64,000 nt of DNA from Psychrobacillus sp042944905 (GTDB taxonomy: Bacteria; Bacillota; Bacilli; Bacillales_A; Planococcaceae): assembly GCF_042944905.1 (NCBI RefSeq), contig NZ_CP168496.1, positions 930,001 through 994,000 on the forward strand, read 5' to 3'. Below are positions 41,255 to 50,082 of this stretch, in pieces; within the stretch, counting starts at the first letter, position 1, and every line of letters starts with the position of its first letter. Position numbers and translations under genes: made by a program. The notes beneath the pieces were generated by a model. The model was not told where the DNA came from and made no database searches. It saw nothing but the letters and a program-made list of their open reading frames with translations.

Positions 41255-41338
41255 TTGGTCTCGCGTACCATAAAACTGGTCTCGGCTCCACTTGATTTAG
41301 TCGCGGTCAGGACATAATTGGTCTAGAACAACCATTAT
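41255..41338. repeat. 21-bp periodic array 3 (four units)
   Basis: Units at 41255, 41276, 41297 and 41318: TTGGTCTCGC, CTGGTCTCGG, TTAGTCGCGG, TTGGTCTAGA. Rank-by-rank the 11-base spacers resemble those of array 2, for example CTCCACTTGA in the second unit of both. Confidence 0.92.
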
Positions 41339-41537
41339 TTCTCAAATCTAGCACACTTCAAAGGAAGTATATAGCTGATGAAGGAGTGTTGATCACGGTC
41401 CCGCTTGATCTTTTCTTAGATAGTATGAAAGGAATGGTGAAATTATTAAAAAGTAGTATAGACAGTATGTATTTTCGTCCGATTTATTAAACATTCATGG
41501 CAGTTCGAAGGGGGAAAGCTCCACGAAACGACAAAAA

Positions 41538-41576
41538 AAGGCCAGTACATCGGAAATTATCCATTGTACTGACCTT
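41538..41576 (-). terminator. Terminator of the secA2 gene
   Basis: Minus-strand arms AAGGTCAGTACA and TGTACTGGCCTT followed by a T-run, just beyond the stop at 41579. Confidence 0.88.
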
Positions 41577-41578
41577 CT

Positions 41579-43948
41579 TTAATCTTCTATTTTCGTTGCA
41601 TTTAATTGTAAATAATAGCGAATGATATCTCTAAAGAATGTATGGAGCATTTCATTGAATAAATGAAGTGCATCGAAAGAATATAGGCGATATGGATCTT
41701 CTTGCCCGTATCCACGTATGCTGATACCTTCTCTTAAATGATGAAGATTACCTAAATGAGTAATCCATAATCTATCTAATATTTCCATATAAATAGTTTG
41801 GATATCACGCCAAATTTCATCTTCTGTACTAGCATTATTTGAGATATGTAACGCTTCGCTATAAACACTTTCTAATGCTTTTTTCAGCTGGTCTTTGTTC
41901 TCAATGTTAAGAGATGCAAATCTATTTTCTTCATTAGAAGTTAGCAAAGAGATAATTTTAATTTCGTCCATTATTTCATTTAAGTTAGCTGAGTGGTTAG
42001 CATTGTCTACATTTAACTCGGAAAGTTCATCTATAAGCGTGCTATGACGTTCATGCATGGCATCTATGATGAGTGCTTGCATATTTTCAACTTTTAAAGC
42101 CTTTTCACGATAATTATACATTACTTTTTGTTGATCGTTATTGATATCATCCAGTTTCAATAGATGAGAACGACTGGAGAAATGCATGCCTTCAATTACA
42201 TTTTGTACATTGTAGACGAACTTCGTAGGATTAGGTGAAAGGACTAAACCGGTGTCATCCGTTTTCACTTTCCCTTTATATTTAGCAAATTCATCTTCAT
42301 CATAGTAATGGAATAGTTCGTCTTCCAATGAAACGATAAAATGAGTACTACCTGGATCTCCTTGACGTCCACCACGACCTCGAAGTTGCATATCAATACG
42401 AGCACTACTGTGGAGTTCCGTACCAATAATATGTAGGCCACCAAGCTCTGCAACGCCTTCTCCTAAAATGATATCCGTTCCTCGTCCAGCCATATTTGTT
42501 GCAAGCATAATTTTGTTCAATTGTCCTGCATTCGAAATCAATTCTGCTTCGTCTTCTACTGTTTTTGCATTTAATATAGCGTGTTTAATACCAAGTTCAT
42601 GTAAATGAGTAGAATATTTTTCGGACTGTTCAATAGAAGTAGTTCCGATTAAAACAGGACGTCCATTATCATGGTGTTTTTGTGTTTCTTCCACAATCTT
42701 TTTCATTTTATCTTCATCGGTCAAATAAACGAGTGTTTCCATGTCCACTCGCATGTTTGGTTTATTCGTAGGAATTTCAGTTACTCTTAGATTGTACGTT
42801 TCCCAAAACTCTTCACGTGACGGAACCGCGCTGCCAGTCATACCAGAAACATGCTTATATAATCTAAAATAATGCTGAATCATTACGGAAGCTTGCGTAT
42901 TATTTTCTTCTTTAATCGTCACTTTTTCTTTTGCTTCAATTGCTTGGTGAAGTCCATCACTAAATGTGCGTCCTTCCATAATGCGGCCGGTATATGGATC
43001 CACAATCATGATCTTATCTTCTTTTACAATATAATCTACATCTTTCCGCATCACTACTTTAGCTCGAAGTGTTTGCATCGCGATATGCATAAACTCACGG
43101 TGTTCACTATCGTATACATTATCGATGCCAAAAGCAGATTCTAAACGATCCGCGCCATTATCCAATAATACAATTTGTTTTGTTTCTGGATAATAGTTAT
43201 AGTCCTCATTATCTTTGAAAGAGTCGATGACAAGGTGCATAATTGGGAATAAATTCAAGCTTGCATTGGATTTTCCTGCAATGATTAAAGGTGTTCTTGC
43301 TTCATCTATTAATATACTATCGACTTCATCGATCAAAGCATAAAAAAGAGGTCGCTGAGCAAGTTCTTCTTCACTTTTCACCATATGATCTCTTAAATAA
43401 TCAAAACCAAACTCTGTTCCTGTGCCATACGTAATATCGCACTTATATGCTGTTTGTTTTTCATCTCTTTCAATTCCAGAAATATTCAAACCAACTGTTA
43501 ATCCTAAAAACTCAAACAAAGGTTTCATTTGTTCGAAATCACGACTTGCTAAATACTCATTTGCCGTAATGATATGTGTTCCTTTTCTATATAATGCCAT
43601 TACATATGCAGGAAGAGTAGCAACTAAAGTTTTTCCTTCTCCAGTTTGCATCTGAGCAATTTGAGATTGGGTTAGAACGGCACCACCCATAAGTTGGGAA
43701 TCATAATGACGCATACCTAGTACTCGTTTAGATGCTTCTCGAACGACAGCAAATGCCTCTATGATTAATTCTTCTGGAGAAACTCCATTACTTAACTGTT
43801 CACTGAAATTAGCTGAGTAAGACTTTAACTCAGCATCGGTTTTATTTGCAAATGAATCTTCTAAAGCATTTATTTTGGAAACTATTTTTTTTAGCTGTTT
43901 TAGTTCGATTATTTCACCAGAAATCATTTTTTTAATAGAATGTAGCAT
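41579..43948 (-). CDS. secA2: Accessory preprotein translocase ATPase SecA2
   Basis: 789 residues from the ATG at 43948, seven bases after AGGGAG; the ATG two codons upstream almost touches that site. DEAD-type motor: Walker A QTGEGKT (~residues 101-107), YGTGTEFGFDYLRD, IDEVDSILIDEARTPL, and MAGRGTDI with RGRGGRQGDPG in the second motor domain. The protein is shorter than housekeeping SecA (about 840) and lacks the C-terminal zinc-binding CxC tail, marks of SecA2. In B. anthracis and others SecA2 exports S-layer or glycosylated surface proteins; neighbours here are surface genes. Confidence 0.9.
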   Translation of the reverse strand: MLHSIKKMISGEIIELKQLKKIVSKINALEDSFANKTDAELKSYSANFSEQLSNGVSPEELIIEAFAVVREASKRVLGMRHYDSQLMGGAVLTQSQIAQMQTGEGKTLVATLPAYVMALYRKGTHIITANEYLASRDFEQMKPLFEFLGLTVGLNISGIERDEKQTAYKCDITYGTGTEFGFDYLRDHMVKSEEELAQRPLFYALIDEVDSILIDEARTPLIIAGKSNASLNLFPIMHLVIDSFKDNEDYNYYPETKQIVLLDNGADRLESAFGIDNVYDSEHREFMHIAMQTLRAKVVMRKDVDYIVKEDKIMIVDPYTGRIMEGRTFSDGLHQAIEAKEKVTIKEENNTQASVMIQHYFRLYKHVSGMTGSAVPSREEFWETYNLRVTEIPTNKPNMRVDMETLVYLTDEDKMKKIVEETQKHHDNGRPVLIGTTSIEQSEKYSTHLHELGIKHAILNAKTVEDEAELISNAGQLNKIMLATNMAGRGTDIILGEGVAELGGLHIIGTELHSSARIDMQLRGRGGRQGDPGSTHFIVSLEDELFHYYDEDEFAKYKGKVKTDDTGLVLSPNPTKFVYNVQNVIEGMHFSSRSHLLKLDDINNDQQKVMYNYREKALKVENMQALIIDAMHERHSTLIDELSELNVDNANHSANLNEIMDEIKIISLLTSNEENRFASLNIENKDQLKKALESVYSEALHISNNASTEDEIWRDIQTIYMEILDRLWITHLGNLHHLREGISIRGYGQEDPYRLYSFDALHLFNEMLHTFFRDIIRYYLQLNATKIED

Positions 43949-44111
43949 GTTCATTCTCCCTACTTTTAAATTCCAAACTTCATTATATCATGAAACAAAC
44001 TAACTAGCATTTACAAGATAAGTTGCTAATATTTCAATTATATTACAAGAATAAGTTTTAAATGTTTCCAAATGATGTTAATGTTAAAATAGAATTGAAG
44101 GAGGTTTTATT

Positions 44112-46361
44112 GTGAAGAAAATTTATATTCCATTAATAGTAGCAATGCTATCAACACCAATAGGAAGTATTGCAAATGCTGAAGAATTGGTTTTGCCAAA
44201 AAAAGAAAATAGTAAAAGTGAAGAAATAGTGGAAGTTGATAGAAATGTCGAAGAATGGTTAGAAGATGTAGTAGAGGTTGAACCAGAACAAGAAGTAAGC
44301 TTGGAAGGCCATGAAAACCTAGGTCCAGTAATTTTTAAAGCTTCCGCCATTACATCTAAAATAGGTGCGAATATCAAAGGAGATTACTTTATCTATTACA
44401 TCATGCACGGTTCTCCAACAGCTTTAGTTGTAGTAGATTATCAAACAAAGGAAATTGTACATAGTTTTACTTTAGAAGATTCTAAAAGTGCTTGGGGATT
44501 AGATGTAGATAAAAATGGAAAGCTTTGGGTTGGGGGATCAGTTTCAAGTGTTCTTTATAGTTATGATCCAAACACTGAAGTTTTTGAAAAGCATGGAGCA
44601 ATTTTTTCAAACAAGAGTGATACATCTATTCAAGATCTAATAGTAGAAGGAAATAAAGTATATGTTGGTTCTGCTTATGGTGGATCACTTGCGTCATATG
44701 ACACAATAACAAAAAAGATTGAAGAGTTTGGACAAATACGTAAAAGAAGAGAGTTTGTAAAAGCGATAGCAGCCGATGAAAAAACGGATGAAATTTTTGT
44801 GTCTATTGGGTCTCCGATGGATTTGTTAGTAAAAAAACCAAAAACGAAAAAATTTACTTCCTTTTTGCCGGCAAAATATATGTCTGAAAAATATGCTCAA
44901 GACTTAATATTAACAGATAAATATCTCGTTGCCCGATTACATCCCTCTAATAAAGCGGTAGTTTTTGATAGAAAGACGCTAAAAATAGTAGATGAGTTTG
45001 ATCTAAAGTCCAAAACGCTTTCTACATTATCACCTGATGGGAAATCTTTGTATTATACAAAAGAACAACAATTAATAAAATATGATTTCAGTACAAAAGA
45101 GCATACAGAACTGGGATTATTTTTACCAAAAGGAACAGAAGCTGTTAACTTAGACTTTGTTATGAAAAATACAAAAGCGATAGAAGAAGGTAAAAAAAAC
45201 AAAGAAGAGTTAAAAGAGAATACTCCGGTTGTTACACACAATAATAAGAGCATTCTGGATATAGTAAATCCAACCCTGCACCATCCAGCGATTCCAATCC
45301 TTGAGGAATCTAATGAAATAGAACCGAAAAACTGGGTATTATCTGGAATGGTAGATAATTTAGGCCAGTTATTTGAGTACAACCCACAAACGGAAGAAAT
45401 GAATTATCTTCAATTCGATTTACCAGAGCAACCAGTAGAACTATATACATTAGCTTCTAGTTCAGATGGCACAAAAATCTTTGCAAATGGCTATATGTCG
45501 GGTGGACTTGGCATATACGATGTTGCAACTGGAAATAGAGAGTTATATCGAAATATTAGTCAAATCGAAACAATGTTTGACATTAATAACAAACTTTATA
45601 TTGGAGCATATCCGCTTGCTAGATTGTTAGTTTATGATCGTTCACTTCCTTGGAATGCTGATAATCCAAATGAAGTTATTCGGATGAGCCAATATGGGCA
45701 AGAACGAACAACTGCTGTAACACCTTTTAATGAGGGGAAAGAAATTATTTTTGGAACTTTACCAGATGCAAGTGTTGGTGGTGGGGATCTAGCATTTTAT
45801 GATACCTTCACAAAGAAAATTGACGTATATGAAGATTATATTTACAACCAAAGTATTGTTTCTTTGGTAAGTAGAGGATCTCAAGTATTTGGTGGAACGT
45901 CTATTCATGCAAATCAGCAAGTAAATCCAAGAGGGGCAAGATTCTTCTATTTTAATAGAAGAAATCCTGAGGATAAGATATACATTAATCTACCTTTTGA
46001 CTCTAGTATGATTACAAGTTTAATAGTAGATAGTAATAAAAAAATATGGGGTATGGCAGATGGAAAACTATTCGTTTATACAGATGAAGGGACAGAAGTT
46101 AAATCCGTTGAGCTGTTGCCTTTAATCTCAGGTAGATTCCGTAATGCACAAATTGTAGATAGTGACGATGGGTATATTTTCGGAAGTGTTGAAGGGAAGC
46201 TTTTTAGAGTAACTAAAGATAACTTAACTGTGGAGTGGTTGAAAGACAAAGGGGTTTATGGTCTTGCGAAAGATGTGAACGGAGACCTTTACTATCACGA
46301 TGGTGGAAGTAATTTATGGAAATATACAATTGAAAAAAACCGAAAGCAAAAGCAACAATAG
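44112..46361 (+). CDS. Large exported propeller-like protein
   Basis: 749 residues, GTG at 44112 after GGAGGTTTTAT. Signal peptide 1-23 (ends IANA). After an acidic linker, the protein consists of many 40-60 residue beta-sheet repeats of the YVTN/WD40-like kind (AWGLDVDKNGKLWVGG, LIVEGNKVYVGSAYGG, TLSPDGKSLYYTKEQQ, IFANGYMSGGLGIYD), so one or two beta propellers are expected. No anchor motif, so secreted or loosely wall-bound. Divergent from secA2, hence possibly a SecA2 substrate (inference). Similar proteins are found next to the NAGPA-type protein encoded downstream. Confidence 0.75.
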   Translation: MKKIYIPLIVAMLSTPIGSIANAEELVLPKKENSKSEEIVEVDRNVEEWLEDVVEVEPEQEVSLEGHENLGPVIFKASAITSKIGANIKGDYFIYYIMHGSPTALVVVDYQTKEIVHSFTLEDSKSAWGLDVDKNGKLWVGGSVSSVLYSYDPNTEVFEKHGAIFSNKSDTSIQDLIVEGNKVYVGSAYGGSLASYDTITKKIEEFGQIRKRREFVKAIAADEKTDEIFVSIGSPMDLLVKKPKTKKFTSFLPAKYMSEKYAQDLILTDKYLVARLHPSNKAVVFDRKTLKIVDEFDLKSKTLSTLSPDGKSLYYTKEQQLIKYDFSTKEHTELGLFLPKGTEAVNLDFVMKNTKAIEEGKKNKEELKENTPVVTHNNKSILDIVNPTLHHPAIPILEESNEIEPKNWVLSGMVDNLGQLFEYNPQTEEMNYLQFDLPEQPVELYTLASSSDGTKIFANGYMSGGLGIYDVATGNRELYRNISQIETMFDINNKLYIGAYPLARLLVYDRSLPWNADNPNEVIRMSQYGQERTTAVTPFNEGKEIIFGTLPDASVGGGDLAFYDTFTKKIDVYEDYIYNQSIVSLVSRGSQVFGGTSIHANQQVNPRGARFFYFNRRNPEDKIYINLPFDSSMITSLIVDSNKKIWGMADGKLFVYTDEGTEVKSVELLPLISGRFRNAQIVDSDDGYIFGSVEGKLFRVTKDNLTVEWLKDKGVYGLAKDVNGDLYYHDGGSNLWKYTIEKNRKQKQQ

Positions 46362-46560
46362 CAATGAGATAAATGGAAAACGAAATTTAGAAGAAAAGGA
46401 AATGATGGTTTCGTAGCAGTCAATTCCATAGATATCACTTAAATAGTTATTTGACCTCGAACGGCAACCGCTCTTGAGCAAATTCGCCGCAGAAGAACGT
46501 TGCTTGTCGGGGCAGACTTAGGCGCGTGCGCTTTTCTTAAAAAAGGAGAATAATAATTTA
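46362..46560. other. Intergenic region with a GC-rich repeat
   Basis: Repeat of the second GC-rich family at 46450-46540, then the ribosome site AAAGGAGAA of the next gene. No terminator with a clear T-run was seen after the propeller gene. Confidence 0.55.
46450..46540. repeat. GC-rich dispersed repeat, second family, copy 2
   Basis: Begins ATTTGACCTCGA and ends GCGCTTTTCTTA, matching both ends of the inverted copy at 34649-34754; the middle has diverged. It directly precedes the start region of the NAGPA-type gene. Confidence 0.68.
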
Positions 46561-49065
46561 ATGAAACAAAAATTGCTTTACTTTTTAATTCTTTTTGCAA
46601 TTGTCACGGGTGCACTATTCCAACCAAATCAGGCGGAAGCACAAACAAGAAACGTTTATTGGGACGGTATTTTAATGGTTCCTGGTCAAGCAGGTAAAAT
46701 AAAAGTATTAAAACCAATTAATTTATGGAAACGTACTTCAAGCGGATTAGTCTTTGAAAGAGTATTAAAAGTAGGCGAGCAATACCGCGTATATCGCTAT
46801 GATGAACTATATGGTGGTCAATATGGACTTGGCGGTAATATGTATATTACTAAAATTGCTGGATATGTAGAGTACAAAACGCCGTCCAAAGCGAAATTAC
46901 AAGAACTAGCATTAGCGCAAGGAACTCCGAGTACAGGACCGGGTAATTCAACTTCATTATTCCCAACAGAACCTACACCTAATCTAACTGGTGGGAAAGT
47001 ATTGAGTCAATCCGTTACACAAATTGCACCAGGTATACGGAAGAAATACTTTGATATAGACGGCGAAATTGGTAAGCAAAACCTTTTCGTCATCGATTAT
47101 GATGGTAAAACTGCTAATATCGAATTAAAAACAGAGCTTGCTAAAGACCAACTAATTGGATTAGAAACAACATCATCTCAAGCGAACGGTGTAAAACAAG
47201 ATGATTCTTATCACGTTGTTGCTGGGGTTAATGCGGATTACTTTGATAGTCAAGGACAACCGATTGATCTAATGATGATGGAAGGATCCATTGTGTCAAC
47301 ACCACAAACATCCATAAATGAATTAGCTGTACTAGGTATTAAAGCAGATGGAAAAGCAGTTATAGGAGCTCCCCAAGTATCGATGAATGTTTCCGTTAAT
47401 GGACAACAATCTTATGCGATTAATTCGGTTAATAGAAAAAGATTGGCAAATCAATTAGTTGTTTATACAAGAGATTTTGCCGCAACTACAAATACGAACG
47501 GGCTTGGTACGGAAGTAAGAGTTAAAGTAGAGTCTGGTAAGTTAAATGGAAAAGAAATTTTAACTGGTACAGTTATTGAAAATGTCACAGGTGTTGGAAA
47601 TGCTATATTAAATAGAAATGAAATCATCTTATCTGGCCATAACTTCGCAAGTCAGTTCTTACAAACTATACAAGTTGGGGACAAAATTGAGATTAATACA
47701 AGCTTTACTCCTGCAGAATGGAATGATGTGAGAGAAGCTGTAAGCGGACGATATCATTTAGTGAAAAATGGAACACTTCAAACAATCCAAGTAGCAGGTG
47801 TTGCTCCTCGAACGGCAGTAGGTATTCGAAGCGATGGAAGTATCTTCACGGCTGTTATTGATGGAAGAACAAGCAATAGTAAAGGGTTAACTTTACAAAA
47901 CACTGCTAAACTCATGAAAGATTTAGGGGCAAACTATGCCATGACATTTGACGGTGGAGGATCTTCTACTGTAGTTACTAGAGAACTAGGGAATGACAAA
48001 GTAACAGTAGTAAATAAACCGTCAGATGGGTATGAACGTTCGGTTTCAAACACTTTATTATTTATTAGTAAATATAAAACAAGTACATTAAATACAATTG
48101 CCCCAACTTCGAATGTTTTAGAAGTATTCCAAGGTGCTGCATATACAGACTTGTCTGTCCCAGTTAAAGGAATCGACCAATATATGAATCCAGTAGCAGT
48201 ATCAGGAATTGGAAAGGTAACTTCTGCCGCTTTGACTTCAAGTGGTGGCAAACAAGTCGTTTCAGCTAGCCCGGGAACATATGATGGAGTTGTAACGTAT
48301 GATGGGAAATCAACAACTATCAAACTAGTAGTAACTAATTCTTTAGATAGTATTGTTGCTTCGGATAGTTATTTACAAGTACAAAAAGGACAGGCTATTC
48401 AACTTTCTGCAAAAGGCATGAAAAATGGGCAAGCAGTCTTAACAGAAGCTGCTGCATTTAATTGGACAGCAACAGGTGGAACTGTTCAAGCAAATGGCAA
48501 GTATACAGCACAAAATAAAGATGGAATTGGTACTATTACAATAAAGTATGGTTCAAAATCTATTACAATACCGGTTATAGTAGGAGAAGTAGCGCCTACT
48601 ATATTAGAATCTTTTAATAAAGGTATATTAAATTACGAAGCAACTGGAGATCGAGTGAAATCTGTTTCTGTTCAAGAGGTAGTGAATGATCGAGACGGTA
48701 CAAAAGCATTAAAACTCGTATATGACTTTACAGGTACTTCTGGTACATCTGGCGCATATGTAAAAGCAAAAACAAATTTAACGATAAGTACTCCACCGAA
48801 AAAAATCGGTATGTGGGTAAAAGGTGATGGAAAAGGAAACTGGTTAAGGGCTCAGTTAGTTGATGCAACTGGTAAAGTAATTCAGTTAGATCTGGATAAA
48901 AATGTCAATTGGACAGACTGGAAATTTGTCGAGGCAAGTGTTCCAACTGGTTTAACCTACCCACTGAAAATGGATTTACCAATTCGATATATGCAAACGG
49001 AAAATACCAATAAATCGAATGGTGAAATAATTATTGACGATATCCAAGCCATCTATAAAGATTAA
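46561..49065 (+). CDS. Exported phosphodiester glycosidase (NAGPA-domain) protein
   Basis: 834 residues, ATG at 46561. Signal peptide 1-27 (AEAQ). Residues ~155-500 form a NAGPA-type phosphodiester glycosidase domain: VVAGVNADYFDSQGQPI, RTAVGIRSDGSIFTAVIDG and the closing TFDGGGSSTVV. Known members remove GlcNAc-1-phosphate-type caps or cleave phosphodiester-linked sugars. After about 500 come two Ig-like/BIG2-type blocks, and the last ~150 residues look like a carbohydrate-binding module (ESFNKGILNYE, GMWVKGDGKGNWLRAQ). It probably modifies or trims wall glycopolymer made by the adjoining locus (inference). Confidence 0.88.
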   Translation: MKQKLLYFLILFAIVTGALFQPNQAEAQTRNVYWDGILMVPGQAGKIKVLKPINLWKRTSSGLVFERVLKVGEQYRVYRYDELYGGQYGLGGNMYITKIAGYVEYKTPSKAKLQELALAQGTPSTGPGNSTSLFPTEPTPNLTGGKVLSQSVTQIAPGIRKKYFDIDGEIGKQNLFVIDYDGKTANIELKTELAKDQLIGLETTSSQANGVKQDDSYHVVAGVNADYFDSQGQPIDLMMMEGSIVSTPQTSINELAVLGIKADGKAVIGAPQVSMNVSVNGQQSYAINSVNRKRLANQLVVYTRDFAATTNTNGLGTEVRVKVESGKLNGKEILTGTVIENVTGVGNAILNRNEIILSGHNFASQFLQTIQVGDKIEINTSFTPAEWNDVREAVSGRYHLVKNGTLQTIQVAGVAPRTAVGIRSDGSIFTAVIDGRTSNSKGLTLQNTAKLMKDLGANYAMTFDGGGSSTVVTRELGNDKVTVVNKPSDGYERSVSNTLLFISKYKTSTLNTIAPTSNVLEVFQGAAYTDLSVPVKGIDQYMNPVAVSGIGKVTSAALTSSGGKQVVSASPGTYDGVVTYDGKSTTIKLVVTNSLDSIVASDSYLQVQKGQAIQLSAKGMKNGQAVLTEAAAFNWTATGGTVQANGKYTAQNKDGIGTITIKYGSKSITIPVIVGEVAPTILESFNKGILNYEATGDRVKSVSVQEVVNDRDGTKALKLVYDFTGTSGTSGAYVKAKTNLTISTPPKKIGMWVKGDGKGNWLRAQLVDATGKVIQLDLDKNVNWTDWKFVEASVPTGLTYPLKMDLPIRYMQTENTNKSNGEIIIDDIQAIYKD

Positions 49066-49431
49066 TTATAGAGTTAATTTCATAAATAGCATTTAATTAT
49101 TGATACACAAACAAGGATTATTTTATTGATTGGACCGACAGGCGGCGACACTAGCGGGGTGACAGTTGAGCCATCGCAAACGACGCGAATGCGGCGATGA
49201 TGGCTCATCGTTCATCCCGCGAAAAGCGTCCGAAGATAGCGGAATCATGCTGATTTATGAAGAGCATATTATATGTATTCTCACTTGTTACTTAAATATT
49301 GTTCGTATTTTATGCTCTAACTCTGAATTATGAAACTGAATCATAAGCAAAAAGGTCTAGTTATTGCAGTGACTTTGGATATGTGTTAACGTAATTGGTA
49401 AGGATTTAGAGCTAACTGTGGAGGGAAATAC
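49066..49431. other. 366-base intergenic region with GC-rich repeat C
   Basis: Contains the third copy of the first GC-rich family (49131-49251); the rest is AT-rich, with the ribosome site GGAGGG of the next gene at the right end. Confidence 0.65.
49131..49251 (-). repeat. GC-rich dispersed repeat, copy C
   Basis: Same orientation as copy B: GGCGGCGAC, GGCTCATCG, then CCCGCGAAAAGCGTCCG, and GCGGAATCATGCTG. Shorter than B and somewhat decayed. Confidence 0.8.
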
Positions 49432-49845
49432 ATGACTTCGGAAGAAAAAAATATGGGGAATATTAATTCGCCTAGTTCTTTAGCAGAAGAGCAAGCCCCA
49501 AAGGTTATTGGCTATTATAAACGTCAAGCTTGGGCTTTAAAAGTTTTTGATAAAATTGATCAAGACAATGTAGTTGCAGATGGTACTAATGTAGTACTCG
49601 CTTCTTCTATTATACAATCTACAAACAATCTGTATTTTCCTGCTTACATGCGAATAAGTACGAAAGAAGAAGGAAAAGTGGTTGGAGCTTATTTAATCAT
49701 AGAAGAAGACGATAGTTTTCAATTATTGCCTCTAGAAAGAGCTTTAGAAAAATTACAAATGAATGAATTGTTACCATTCAAATATCGAACACTAGGTCAA
49801 ATTGACGGCGATAAATATCAAGTTAACTGGCCAGATTTTTCGTAA
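49432..49845 (+). CDS. Hypothetical small protein upstream of the polysaccharide operon
   Basis: 137 residues, ATG at 49432 after GGAGGG. No signal peptide or membrane helix. Acidic, with a mixed alpha-beta middle (KVIGYYKRQAWALKVFDKIDQ, VVLASSIIQS) and a C-terminal LPFKYRTLGQIDGDKYQVNWPDF. Not similar to a family that I recognise. A strong terminator separates it from the polysaccharide operon, so it is likely a separate gene. Confidence 0.65.
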   Translation: MTSEEKNMGNINSPSSLAEEQAPKVIGYYKRQAWALKVFDKIDQDNVVADGTNVVLASSIIQSTNNLYFPAYMRISTKEEGKVVGAYLIIEEDDSFQLLPLERALEKLQMNELLPFKYRTLGQIDGDKYQVNWPDFS

Positions 49846-49908
49846 AAAAACGAGCGTTTACACAGGTGATAATATCAAAAGAAATGCGATATTTATTATG
49901 GTATAAGA

Positions 49909-49955
49909 AAGACTGATTTTCGCTAATACCGATGCGAAAAGTCAGTCTTTTCTTT
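49909..49955 (+). terminator. Terminator before the polysaccharide operon
   Basis: AAGACTGA-TTTTCGC (49910 on) pairs with GCGAAAA-GTCAGTCTT, followed by TTTCTTTCTTT. Confidence 0.88.
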
Positions 49956-49968
49956 CTTTATATTAAAC

Positions 49969-49998
49969 TTGGTTACAACTCTACTTTTATAGTATAAT
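49969..49998 (+). promoter_or_regulatory. Promoter of the polysaccharide operon
   Basis: TTGGTT (49969-49974) and TATAAT (49993-49998) spaced 18 bases, downstream of the terminator and upstream of the first gene; no other good promoter is seen between here and the window end. Confidence 0.65.
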
Positions 49999-50082
49999 CA
50001 TTAATTGAAGAAACTTTAATATTGCTAACACGTCTATTAATGAAGAACATACTAATTACTACTATTAAATAAAAAGACAAGG

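Larger units (their letters stand above)
40924..41578. other. 655-base intergenic region with 21-bp arrays and a 143-bp duplication
   Basis: Contains arrays 2 and 3 within two tandem copies of a unit of about 143 bases (array starts at 41112 and 41255), plus a truncated third copy that begins GAAGGAGTGTTGATCACGG (41380 on). The right end carries the SecA2 terminator. No gene was found; stop codons break the array frames. Confidence 0.75.

Noticed and set aside
34851..41338. CRISPR array in the 21-bp repeats
   Set aside because: The conserved part is only 10 bases and spacers 11 bases, spacers are alike between arrays, and no cas gene is in the window.
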